DNA of 62,124 bases, from positions 1 to 62,124 of the forward strand of contig JADLFW010000023.1 of NCBI GenBank assembly GCA_020849615.1, given 5' to 3'. Positions 14,096-24,100 of the stretch are shown here, in pieces. How positions within the stretch are numbered: position 1 is the first letter of the stretch; every line of letters starts with the position of its first letter. The translations under genes and the position numbers were made by a program. Source of the DNA: Phycisphaerales bacterium (GTDB lineage: Bacteria; Planctomycetota; Phycisphaerae; Phycisphaerales; UBA1924). The notes under the pieces are model-generated. The model searched no databases, was not told the origin of the DNA, and saw only the letters and a list, made by a program, of their open reading frames with translations.

Positions 14096-16885
14096 TCACA
14101 CAATGGTCACGAGGTCCCGCCATCCCCACACTTCAGTCAGCACATCGCGACTTCCGACTTTGGTCCAGATCTCTTGATATCCCTGCAGGAGTCCCTTGTA
14201 CGTGGGTGAGGAAGTGAAGCTAAACCGGATCGTCTGCATGCCCACAGGCGGGATGGTGACCGTGGGGGACTTCGTGCCGTATTTTTCTTCACCCGTTCCT
14301 CTATCGCGGAGGAAGAAATAGTCGAACAGCTGGCGCGACAGAGCGCCGAGTTGCCTGGCTGCGACCTCGAACGTCAGGGTCTCCCCGCTGCGTGCCGTCT
14401 TGTTGGTGATGTCTTGGCCCAGGCTGTTGAATACCCTTACAGCCGAGACAAACGGCATGCTTCGCACGAAGTCGACCGTCGTGCTGGAGCCTGCCGTCAC
14501 CGATGTCCCCTTCGAGCCCCAGAACTCAGGGATGTAGTAGTACTCCACGGAGTAACTGCCGGCGGGAAGCTTCATCCAATACACAGTTCCCTGCGAGTTG
14601 GTCTTACGGTGACCGACGAGTCGCCACTGGTCGTCGTAGAGGTAGACATCGACATTGAAAGTCGGGGCCCCAGCTTCGTTACGCACGATGGTCTGGAGTG
14701 GCCCCACGGTTGGCACGACATTGACGAGTCCAGCAAATGCCCACGAATCTGTCAGCATCGGCCGTCCCGCAATCAGAGTCCATACTTCCGGATATCCGTA
14801 CAAAGTGCCGCCAGCCGCCGGTGTGAACGTGAACGAGAAATCGTACCCCGTGCCGGCGGGTAGCGCCTTCGAATCGCTTTTTAGGTGGTAGCTGGATCCA
14901 CTCAAGTCGAGCCAGAGTTCCGCGCTGGCGTTCACGGAGCTCTCCACGCCGTTCTTGACCTTGACCTTCACGGTAAGCGGCGAGCCCGCGGCGACGGTCC
15001 GGCCCGTCACATCGACGCCATCGTCGTTGTAGGCCCGGACGCTCACGAGGCAGGGCAGTTCGCGCTCGAAGTTTGCGGAAGCGGTCTTGCCCGACTCGAC
15101 CGTGAGCACTTCGCTGCCCCAGTACTGGCTACCCGCGTAGACCTCGAGGCGGTAGGTCCGCGGCGTGATGCCGGTCCAGATGACGCGGCCGGAGGAGTCG
15201 GTCGTTCGTGAATCGAGCGGCCCGGAGCCGTCCGCGCCGTACGCGTAGACGGTGAGACCCGACCAGAGACGGCCAGCTTGGTCCACGACGGTCAGTTCTA
15301 TTCCGGTTACGCCAGTCGAACTGACGATGCCCGTGATGGGGAAGTTGAACGGATTCTCATCCAAGTCGTTGTTGTCAAATCGGACTTCGCCGGAGAAGAT
15401 GCCGACCGTGCCGGTGAGCAGCTCGAGCGTGAAAGTGTCCTGCCCGCCGGGCGGAATGGTCGCACTCAGGCCTTCCGCAATGGTGTACTGACCAGACGTC
15501 ACCAGGTTACTGGTGGTCAGCGACGCCGTTCCAACGTTCTGTACAGTGAAGATCTGCCGCGGACGGGCACTTCCAATCAGGACCGAGCCAAAGCTGATTG
15601 GCATGGTCTGGCCGTCGAGGATTTCACCTCCATCCCAGAACACGCGAACTTCCTGTGGGGGCGGGACAGTGGTCACAATGCCCGTGATGGGGAAGTTGAA
15701 CGGATTCTCATCCGGATCGCTGTTGTTGAAGGCAACGCCACCGGAGAATGTGCCGACGGTGTCGGTGAGCAGCTCAAGCGTGAAAGTGTCCTGCCCGCCG
15801 GGCGCGATGGATGCGCTTAAGCCTTCCAAGATGTTGTACTGGCCCGGCTTCACGAGGCTGCTGGTGCTGAGGGCGACCGCGCCGACGTTCTGCACCGTGA
15901 AGGTCCGTTGCGGGCGGCCGCTCCCAACCAAGACGGAGCCGAAACTAATGGGCGTGGTCTGGCCGTCGGTGATCTCGCCGCCCTCCCAGTACACGCGAAC
16001 TTCGGCGAGCGTGACCACTGTAAACGACTCGCTGCGGACGTTGTCGGACTCATCAGACTCGTCGACCGAGCCCAAGGGGTCGATCACGGCGGTGAGCCAG
16101 TAGGTGCCCGGAGTGCTCGGCACGCTCCAGGAGGCATCGGTCTCCCGCTCGGTCTCGCCGATACCCAAACCGTTGATGGTTCCCAGCAGGCCGTAGTCGA
16201 TGTAGTTCGCGGTTGATCCTTGGGTCGTTCCCCAGTACCAGTTCAACCGCACATTGGCGGGCGCCCTCGCTTGGCCCTCATTGATGTTGTCGAAGTCAAG
16301 GCGGACGGCCTGTCCGGGCTGCACGCTCGGCAGGCTCGTCGAGCCGTTCATCAGGATGTCGGTGACCCGAAGGTCAGGCTTGGGCGGGACGTTCACGGTG
16401 ACCTTGACCGGCGCGGCGTCGTCGTTGTTGTCTTCGTTCGACTCGGAGATGTCGTAGTCGAAGTCCATGATGACGCCGATCCAGTACGAGGTGCCGGGGC
16501 TCGCTGACGTGGGGACCTGAATTGCACGCTCTTCAAACGAAGTGGTTCCAGAACCCATCCAGCCGAGGAATTCCTTCCCAAGCAACGTATCCGTCGTCCT
16601 GCTGATAGTTGAATTCGTGGACCACATGACGCCCTGTTGAGAGGTTCCGAATGGATAGATGCCCGTTGCCGAGGAGCCCTGGTTCTTTGCAACCCAGCTC
16701 ACGATGATGGTCTGCCCCGGGTCCACGGTGGTATCGGACACGCCGACCCCGTATGCGATGAGGTCCGCGGCCAACAGCGAACGTCGCTCGAACTGCTCGC
16801 AGCCCCATGACGCCAGATCCACGTTGAGCAGACTGTGCTCACGACCGGGGTCAACGAGCGAGGACATCCTTCGATCACGCGCCAT
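14096..16885 (-). CDS. LEPR-XLL-like surface protein with CARDB and choice-of-anchor-type repeats (929 aa)
   Basis: The N-terminus has FERRSLLAADL at residues 32-42, a variant of the planctomycete LEPR-XLL motif. Then come two CARDB-like adhesion domains (about 42-170 and 170-292), two nearly repeated domains with ISFGSVL.GS..P...FTVQNVG (about 295-405 and 410-525), and two carboxypeptidase-regulatory or Cna-B-like domains (near 530-620 and 735-825) separated by further beta domains. A GAGGAG site precedes the start. It is probably an exported cell-surface protein. No enzymatic domain seen. Confidence 0.82.
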   Translation of the reverse strand: MARDRRMSSLVDPGREHSLLNVDLASWGCEQFERRSLLAADLIAYGVGVSDTTVDPGQTIIVSWVAKNQGSSATGIYPFGTSQQGVMWSTNSTISRTTDTLLGKEFLGWMGSGTTSFEERAIQVPTSASPGTSYWIGVIMDFDYDISESNEDNNDDAAPVKVTVNVPPKPDLRVTDILMNGSTSLPSVQPGQAVRLDFDNINEGQARAPANVRLNWYWGTTQGSTANYIDYGLLGTINGLGIGETERETDASWSVPSTPGTYWLTAVIDPLGSVDESDESDNVRSESFTVVTLAEVRVYWEGGEITDGQTTPISFGSVLVGSGRPQRTFTVQNVGAVALSTSSLVKPGQYNILEGLSASIAPGGQDTFTLELLTDTVGTFSGGVAFNNSDPDENPFNFPITGIVTTVPPPQEVRVFWDGGEILDGQTMPISFGSVLIGSARPRQIFTVQNVGTASLTTSNLVTSGQYTIAEGLSATIPPGGQDTFTLELLTGTVGIFSGEVRFDNNDLDENPFNFPITGIVSSTGVTGIELTVVDQAGRLWSGLTVYAYGADGSGPLDSRTTDSSGRVIWTGITPRTYRLEVYAGSQYWGSEVLTVESGKTASANFERELPCLVSVRAYNDDGVDVTGRTVAAGSPLTVKVKVKNGVESSVNASAELWLDLSGSSYHLKSDSKALPAGTGYDFSFTFTPAAGGTLYGYPEVWTLIAGRPMLTDSWAFAGLVNVVPTVGPLQTIVRNEAGAPTFNVDVYLYDDQWRLVGHRKTNSQGTVYWMKLPAGSYSVEYYYIPEFWGSKGTSVTAGSSTTVDFVRSMPFVSAVRVFNSLGQDITNKTARSGETLTFEVAARQLGALSRQLFDYFFLRDRGTGEEKYGTKSPTVTIPPVGMQTIRFSFTSSPTYKGLLQGYQEIWTKVGSRDVLTEVWGWRDLVTIV
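15329..16000. repeat. Tandem domain duplication inside the surface-protein gene
   Basis: The segments at about 15329-15640 and 15683-15990 are closely similar at DNA level (for example CCCGTGATGGGGAAGTTGAA at 15331 and 15683) and encode the two FTVQNVG domains. This points to a fairly recent internal duplication. Confidence 0.6.
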
Positions 16886-17094
16886 GGTGCTTCTCCTCGG
16901 CCAGCACCGCTGTGAACAGCGGCACCTCCCACTTACAAACGCACATCGCGGCGTCCCATAGTGCGGTGACGCCGTCGCGTAGCAAATGTCTGCCTAGTCA
17001 AGAAGCGTTCTGAACAGCATGCGTGCACAGAACGAAAGGCACCGCCAAGCAATGCCGAGCGCAAGTGCTCGCCTGGAATCGGCTTGTGTCGTCG

Positions 17095-19326
17095 CTATCG
17101 AGCCTGCGAGGGAATGTCTCCGGCTGGCCCTGTATACCCCACCAGCGGGGGCAGGTTTCCGAAATGGATCGCATCGTCACGGCCCCAAGGTCTGGAGCCG
17201 GGCCGGGCGTATCGCCGGTTGAACAGGTCGCTGGGGCGCGGGGGCACGCCTTCGAGCGGCTTCCCATCCGGGCCCAGATAGAACCATACCCCCCCACTCT
17301 TTGAGTCGTCTGGAAAGATGGACTGCAATTCTATTGCGACGGCTTTATCGGCGTACGGGGTTCCGTCGGCCGAGGCGACATGCGCGACCAGGTCCGTTGA
17401 GGCGGACGGCGGCAGGACTGCCCGGTACCAGGCGACGAACGGCTGGGTTGCGATGTCCGTGGGATCGCTCACCCAGCCGATCCGCGCCCCGAGCTTGGGC
17501 TTCAGCGCGAAGATCACGAGCGGCCACTTGGCATCCGGAACCCCCGGGAACCCGCGATCCCTCCAGTAGCCTCCGTGACGCTCGCCCGCGTAGATGAGAA
17601 GCCCCGCCGGCTTGAACCAGCACACTGTGCGGGCGGGACCCCAGTGCCAAGCTTCGAACAGCACATTACCGTCGAGGTCATAGATCCGGGTCGGCCACAG
17701 GCTGTCGGCATTGCCGAATGCGACGATGATCTCCTTCCGGCGCGGCACCTCGGGTGGTTCCGGGAACACATCCTCGAGACACACGAAGTTGACGTGGTAA
17801 ACCTCTCCTTGGAACGGCCGGGTGCCGCCTTCGGAAATGCGCTTCTCGAAGATCCATCGCACATCGTCACTCACGGGCGGGTGTTGCAGGTCGGGCGGTC
17901 CGCTCGAGGTTCTCCAGATTGGAGTCTTGAGATCGTTGATAGAGGTCACCCAGAGTTGCCCATTGGTGCCGCCGCTCTCAATCGGCCCGTTGGCCGCAAA
18001 CACGGCGAGGCGTTTCGTGCCTCGCGGCGTCGTGTCGTCGACCATTCCCGCGTATGTCACAGAGCTTTCATAACCATTGCCGATTGTTGCGAGCGTTTCG
18101 CCTGTAACCGACACCAACCTGGCTCTGCTTCGATCTGAAGATACCACCAGAACATCGGGGCGATCGCGCAGAAGGCGCACTCCAACCAGCAGCGTACCGA
18201 CGCCAGCTGCGATCAAGGCGAGCCAAGCCGAAGATGTGGCCCAAACGGGATGTCTTCCCACCCAGCGGGCCGACATCACCCACGCGCCAGGCCGTGTTGC
18301 CTCGACCGCCTCGCCGCGGAGCCAGCGGCGCAGGTCGGCCGCGAACGAGGCCGCGCTGGCGTACCGTCGGGCGGGGTCCTGATCGAGCGCCGTGCCCAGC
18401 ACCGCCGCCAGTCCGCGCGGCAGCGTCGGGTCGATCGCCCGGGGATCCCGGGCCGGTTCGCGGGCCACTTTGGCGACCGCCACGTGCGGCGGTAGCCTCT
18501 CCAGTTCGTGCGGGCCGTGGCCCGTGAGCACCAGCAGCGCGGTGGCGCCCAGCCCGTACACATCCGTGCGGGTGGAGACCTGCGACCGTTCGCCGCGGGC
18601 CTGTTCGGGGGCCATGAACGCGGGCGTGCCCAGCGGCGCGCCCTCCGCCGTCATTGTCGCCTCCGGCCGGGCCTCGGCCAGCACGGCGATCCCCAAGTCG
18701 ATAATTGAGGGCTCGCCGTGGGAGTCGATGAGGATGTTCGAGGGCTTGAGGTCGCGGTGGATCACCCCGTGCTCGTGCACCGAGTGCACCGCCTCGGCCA
18801 CCCGGGCCAAGAGCTCGACGCGCTCTCGCCGGGCCAATCCCCGTTCCTCCGTATAGCGGTCCAGTGGCAGTCCGTCGATGTACTCGCTGGCCACGAACAG
18901 GTGGGCATCGGCGACGCCGTAGTCGATGACCCGGGGCACCGCCGGCAGCCGCAGTTGGGAGGTCAGGTCCAGCTCGCGCCAGGCCCGGCGGGCGGCGGTG
19001 TCATCGGCGGCGTCGCGACCCGCGCGGGCGCGGAGGACCTTGATCGCCAAGGGCCGGTCTGATCCCTCCCTGAACCCGTGGTAGACCGTTCCCCCGCCAC
19101 CGGCACCCAACTGCCGGTCTAGGGTGTAGCCCGGAATCGTCGGCGACCTTTCCTCCCGGCAGCTTTCGCCGTCTATCGGGTCGCCCTCGGCCGTCGTCTC
19201 CGAAAGAAGCCGGAGTAGGCGGACCGCCCCGGGGTAGCTCAACCGGCCCGGCGGCTGGTCCGGGCTCGGCCCGTCGAACCGCTTGGTGGGCTCCTCCCCG
19301 TGCGGTATAGTGCGGTCGTCGGCCAT
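17095..19326 (-). CDS. Membrane-anchored Ser/Thr protein kinase (743 aa)
   Basis: An N-terminal Hanks-type kinase domain at about residues 68-340: glycine loop LGAGGGGTVY, AIKVL lysine, HRDLKPSN with catalytic Asp192, IDLGIA in the DFG position, and an APE-like MAPEQARGE. A transmembrane helix follows at about 360-385 (LALIAAGVGTLLVGV). The remaining about 350 residues would be extracytoplasmic and look like a repetitive sensor region, no family named. Divergent from an ECF sigma gene, a pairing typical of planctomycetes that suggests one signalling pathway. Confidence 0.9.
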   Translation of the reverse strand: MADDRTIPHGEEPTKRFDGPSPDQPPGRLSYPGAVRLLRLLSETTAEGDPIDGESCREERSPTIPGYTLDRQLGAGGGGTVYHGFREGSDRPLAIKVLRARAGRDAADDTAARRAWRELDLTSQLRLPAVPRVIDYGVADAHLFVASEYIDGLPLDRYTEERGLARRERVELLARVAEAVHSVHEHGVIHRDLKPSNILIDSHGEPSIIDLGIAVLAEARPEATMTAEGAPLGTPAFMAPEQARGERSQVSTRTDVYGLGATALLVLTGHGPHELERLPPHVAVAKVAREPARDPRAIDPTLPRGLAAVLGTALDQDPARRYASAASFAADLRRWLRGEAVEATRPGAWVMSARWVGRHPVWATSSAWLALIAAGVGTLLVGVRLLRDRPDVLVVSSDRSRARLVSVTGETLATIGNGYESSVTYAGMVDDTTPRGTKRLAVFAANGPIESGGTNGQLWVTSINDLKTPIWRTSSGPPDLQHPPVSDDVRWIFEKRISEGGTRPFQGEVYHVNFVCLEDVFPEPPEVPRRKEIIVAFGNADSLWPTRIYDLDGNVLFEAWHWGPARTVCWFKPAGLLIYAGERHGGYWRDRGFPGVPDAKWPLVIFALKPKLGARIGWVSDPTDIATQPFVAWYRAVLPPSASTDLVAHVASADGTPYADKAVAIELQSIFPDDSKSGGVWFYLGPDGKPLEGVPPRPSDLFNRRYARPGSRPWGRDDAIHFGNLPPLVGYTGPAGDIPSQAR

Positions 19327-19446
19327 GCGATTGGATTTCCTTCGCCTGCATATACGCACGAGGCGGGGGGATCTAGGGCCAGTGTGCCGCGCCGCCGGTG
19401 GCGGATCAACATCCCGGGCCCGTCGAGGCCCTCTGTTGGGGGGGGG

Positions 19447-20184
19447 ATGGCGTTGGAACTGCACCACACCGGCGCGAAGTTCCAGACCACGCACTGGACG
19501 CTGCTGGCCGCCCTGCACAAGGGTGACGAGGCCGACCATCGGCGGGTCTTCGATGAGCTCGTACGGAACTACTGGCCGCCGGTTTACGCTTTCCTGCAGG
19601 CCGCCCGGCACCCTCCGGATCGGGCCGCTGAACTGACGCAGGCCTTCTTTGTCGAGGTGGTGTTCCAGCGCGGGCTCTTCGAGAGGGCGGACCATCGATC
19701 GGGTCGACTGCGGACGTTGCTCCTGACTGCACTCAATCGCTTCCTTATCGATCAACACCGCCGCCTGCAGGCGCGGCCTGAGGGCCACGCCGTTCAACTA
19801 GGCGATCACCGCGCGGAGGACCAGCGGCACCCGGTTGACCCGTCCGCGACGCCCGACGCCGCGTTCCACCAGCGGTGGATGGTGGGCCTGCTGGAGGAGG
19901 CCCTGCGCCGAGCCGAGCACCACTACAGGTCCACCGGCAAGCCCGGCCACTGGATGCTGTTCGAGGCTCGGATCCTGCACCCGGCCGCCCACGGCATGAC
20001 CGCCCCGGCGCTCGCCGCGGCGGCCGAAGAAATGGGGTTTTCTTCGGCTGCGGATGCTGCGGCGGCGGTGCAGACGGTCAAGAAGCGGGTGCTGAACCTA
20101 CTCCGCGACATTGCGCGCGAGACCTCGGAGGATGAGGCGCAGGCCATCGATGAATACGAATCGCTCGTCTCGGGCTTGGCGTGA
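19447..20184 (+). CDS. ECF-type RNA polymerase sigma factor, planctomycete type (245 aa)
   Basis: Starts at 19447 and shows the planctomycete ECF signature FQTTHWTLL near the N-terminus, region 2 (LVRNYWPPVYAFL...LTQAFF...GRLRTLLLTALNRFL) and a C-terminal region-4-like HTH (AAAEEMGFSSAADAAAAVQTVKKRVLNLLRD). It directs RNA polymerase to dedicated promoters. The 120-base gap to the divergent kinase suggests joint control. Confidence 0.88.
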   Translation: MALELHHTGAKFQTTHWTLLAALHKGDEADHRRVFDELVRNYWPPVYAFLQAARHPPDRAAELTQAFFVEVVFQRGLFERADHRSGRLRTLLLTALNRFLIDQHRRLQARPEGHAVQLGDHRAEDQRHPVDPSATPDAAFHQRWMVGLLEEALRRAEHHYRSTGKPGHWMLFEARILHPAAHGMTAPALAAAAEEMGFSSAADAAAAVQTVKKRVLNLLRDIARETSEDEAQAIDEYESLVSGLA

Positions 20185-20296
20185 GTAAGGCCGATTGGTC
20201 TTGATCGTGCCCCCCTTGCGAGGTACTCCATCCTCGGCTTCGAGTTGGTCGGGCGAACGTAGCCCGCCAAGTCCAAGCCCCGAGAGGAGTTACCGC

Positions 20297-21058
20297 ATGG
20301 CCACCGCGACCGCCGCACGTCGTCACACAGATTTGAGGGACAACCGACAGGCCCGATCCCAGCCCCCGGTCCCGGCAGCCGCACCACGGGAACGCCCGCC
20401 CGCGGGCCCGGCGCGGGGGCACGGGCGGGGCGCCGAACCGCCCGCCGCCCCGCGTTCTGGGCCGCGAGGACGCCCCAAGCCCCGCACCCGCCGCCCCCCG
20501 GAGGTCCTGACCGACTCCGAGGTCCGGGCGCTCCTCACCGCCTGCGGCGACTTCGGCTCGGTCGCCGCCCGGCACAAGGCCATGCTGGCGCTGCTCTACC
20601 GGGCCGGGCTGCGGATCTCCGAGGCCCTCTCCCTCCGGCCCCACGACCTGGACTTTGACGCCGGCACCGTCCGGGTCCGCTTCGGCAAGGGCGGGTACGA
20701 CCGGGTCGCCGGGCTCGACGCCGGGGCGGCGGCGCTGGTCCAGGAGTGGCTCCAGAAGCGGCGGGGGTGGGCCCTCCCGCCCGGCGCGCCCTTGCTGTGC
20801 TCGGCATCGGGCAGGATGGTCACCACCGCCTACGTCCGCCGGCTCATGCCCCGCCTGGCTCGGAAGGCCGGGATCGACAAGCGCGTCCACGCCCACGGCC
20901 TGCGGCACACCCACGCGGCCCAGCTCCGGGCCGAAGGGGTGGACGTGGGGATCATCTCCCGGCAGTTGGGGCACAAGAGCCTCCTGACCACCATCCGGTA
21001 TCTGGACCACATCCAGCCGATGGCGGTGATCGAGGCGATCAAGAAAAGGGCCTGGTGA
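20297..21058 (+). CDS. Tyrosine recombinase lacking a core-binding domain (253 aa)
   Basis: The ATG at 20297 follows GAGAGGAG. The first about 67 residues are Pro/Arg/Ala-rich and not a recognisable SAM-like core-binding domain. The catalytic domain follows and is complete: Arg in YRAGLRISEAL, HGLRH, the LGHKSLLTTIRYL box with His and the Tyr nucleophile. It lies about 100 bases before the Avs-like gene in the same direction, so it may have moved that gene or be an integron-like or domesticated enzyme; both are inferences. Confidence 0.85.
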   Translation: MATATAARRHTDLRDNRQARSQPPVPAAAPRERPPAGPARGHGRGAEPPAAPRSGPRGRPKPRTRRPPEVLTDSEVRALLTACGDFGSVAARHKAMLALLYRAGLRISEALSLRPHDLDFDAGTVRVRFGKGGYDRVAGLDAGAAALVQEWLQKRRGWALPPGAPLLCSASGRMVTTAYVRRLMPRLARKAGIDKRVHAHGLRHTHAAQLRAEGVDVGIISRQLGHKSLLTTIRYLDHIQPMAVIEAIKKRAW

Positions 21059-21162
21059 AGCTCACATCTAGCATGAACCGCATGCATTCTGATCTCGGAA
21101 ATTGATACCATCCAGAGGGACGTGTTTTCGCCGTGCGCGTACGACCGATTGCAGAGTGCAGT

Positions 21163-24100
21163 ATGGCATCGCAGTGGGACAAGCTCCGCGTGTTCGACGG
21201 CAGCATCGAAAGTGCCTTCGAGGAGTTGTGCGCACAGCTCGCACGTACTGATAGTCTCGCCTTCGGGTGTCGCTTCGAGCGCAATGGGCGCCCAGACGGT
21301 GGGCTGGAGTGCTACGCCGAACGTCCCGACGGCACGCAGATCGGATGGCAGGCCAAATTCTTTCTCAGACCACCAACAAGCGGCCAGTGGCAAGACCTGA
21401 CCGAGTCGTTCAAAACCGCTCTGAAGACCTACCCCGCGCTTATCGAGTTCGTTGTGTGCCTGCCTCAGGACCGGGCGAACTCTGGCGGCAAGCGGCGCAT
21501 GACCCGGGAGCGCTGGAACGCGGCGGTCAAGAGTTGGCAGCGATACGCCGGGCGACAGCGTAGAAAAGTCGCGATCACGTACTGGGGCACATCGGAGTTA
21601 TTCGACCGGCTGAGCAAGCCCGAGCAGGTGGGCCGCAGGCGGTTCTGGTTCGACCGTGAGTTTATGGAGCCCGCTTGGTTTCGGCAGCGCTTCGAGGAAG
21701 TGTGGGCCAACAACCGGCGTCGCTACAGGCCTGAACTGCACGTCGATATTCCGAACGCCACGTGGTTTGATCCGCTCTTGCAGACCGAGGCATACATCGA
21801 CACGCTGCGCCAACGCCTGGGACGCGTCTGCGACAAGATAGATGACCTTCGACTCCAGTGGCCCACCGGCAAAGCGGGCGATGCGAAGCAGAGCGTTCAG
21901 CAGAGCGCCGAACGGCTGCGTTCCATCGCAAACAAACTGCCCCGAGAAGCGGAAGGCCCGATTCCGCCGGACATTGACGAAGAACTGCGGAGGGTAGTAG
22001 TGCTGCTGCGTGAGCAGCAAGACGCGATCGATCAGCTCAACGAGAAAACGGCCGATTGGTCACGGGAGATGAACGAGGTCATTGATGCTCTGTACGAAGC
22101 CGGCGAATCCGTGGGCAATGAAGTCTGCAGGATGAACCAGGCGAGAGCGCTTCTTGTGCTGGGTGACGCCGGTCAAGGGAAGTCGCACCTTCTGTTTCGA
22201 ATCGCCGACCACCGTACGCAACGTGGTCAACCCGTAGTGCTGACGTGCGGGATCCAGTACGGCGACGACCATCCATGGAAGCGCATGACCGATGAACTCG
22301 GCTTGACGTGTGGCCGGGACGAGTTCCTGGGAGCGCTGAACGCGGCCGGTGAGGCATCGCGGTGTCGGGCACTGATTGCCGTGGATGCGTTGAACGAAGC
22401 CGCCGACCCAGCGTTATGGAAGCGAGCGCTGTCCGGCATGCTCAAAGCTGTCGCACCTTACCCCTCGGTGGCGATAGTCCTCAGCACACGCGGCGATTTC
22501 GCGGAGGCGGTCGTGCCCGACAACTTGCCGAGAAACGAACTTCCGCGCGTCCTGCATCGAGGCTTTGCTGGGAGCACGGCTAAGGCAACAGACCGGATCT
22601 TCATGCACTTCGGCATCACAGCGCCCGATGTGCCGCTTCTTGATCCCGAGTTTGCCAACCCCCTGTTCGTCGTCACGTTGGCAGAGTCGCTCCAGCGAGC
22701 CGGCCTGAAGACCGTGCCGCCGGGGGCCAAGAACATTCGTTGGGTCTTCGACTTGTGGCTCGATGGTATCAACGCACGGCTGTCGGCAACGGACCAACTC
22801 GACTACGACGTAAGCGAACGTCGCGTGCAGCGAGCCGCGTCCGCCCTCTCCGAAGCGATGAGCGAACGAAACACCCGGCTCCTCTCGGTCGAAGAGGCGA
22901 AGAAGATCGTGGATCAGGTTCACCCCTCGGGAACATGGTCGAAGTCACTGCTGCGGGCGATGGTGAGCGAGGACGTAGTCCAGAAGTACCAGAAGCATGA
23001 TCGGCAGTCGGGAACCACAACTGATTGCATTCGGTTCACGTTCGACCGCTTTTCCGATCATCACATCGCGCGCGCGATTCTCGCCCTCGTCAAGGGAAAG
23101 GCGGGTCTTCGCAGCGGTTTGGGCCCGAAGGGCAAGCTGCGGCGGCGTGTAGTGTTGCGTGAAGGAGGGCGCGAGTACACGTGGCCGAGCCTGCTGCTCG
23201 CGTTAGCCATCGAACTTCCTGAAGATCCACGTTTCGGCTGTGAGCTGTCGGATGTACTTAAGGGCGCAAAGCTCGACACACACGTTCGATCTGCCGTCAT
23301 TGGAAGCGTCCGCTGGCGGTCGCCGGAAACCATCTCTCCCGAAGTCGCCGCGCTCGTGCGTGATGATGTTCGCCGCACGCGAACGATGGACGTTGACGCC
23401 CAAGCATGGCATCTCGAAGCCCTCTTGCAAGTGGCGGCCCGGCGTGGCCATCCTCTCAATGCCGATTTCCTCGACGCCGAGTTGCGGGCGGAAACCATGC
23501 CGGCGCGTGATTACTGGTGGTCGCGCCCGCTCACGCGACTGGGCGACGAAGACACCGTGGTGATGCGTTTGATCGACTGGATGGCGTCGCCAACCGGTCG
23601 CAAATGCGACGATGAAACAGCCCGGCTGGTGTGCACGTGTGCGGCTTGGCTGTTCTCGACCCCAAACCGGGTGATCCGCGACCGAGCCACGAAGGCAGCG
23701 GTGTCTGTGCTGCTTCGAAGGCCCGCATTGGCAGCCGATCTTCTGGAACGGTTCTTGGACGTGGACGATCCGTATGTCGTGGAACGTGTGCTCGCCGTTG
23801 GATACGGTGTCGCGCTGCGGACGAACGACTTTGCGGGATTGGGCAAGCTAGGGCGTCGAACCTACCAACTTTGCTTCGAGGGCGACAAACTTCCTGTCCA
23901 GTTACTCGCGCGCGACTATGCCCGAGGGATTGTCGAGCGGGCGCATGCGCGTGGAGTCCTTGCTGACGTTGATCTTGCGCGCACTCAGCCTCCGTATAGG
24001 AGCGATTGGCCCAAAGCGATTTCTCGCACTACTGACTGGGAGAAGTACTTTGACGAAGAGCCGGGCGCCAACGAGCACGGGCTGGAGCGCGTATGGTGGT

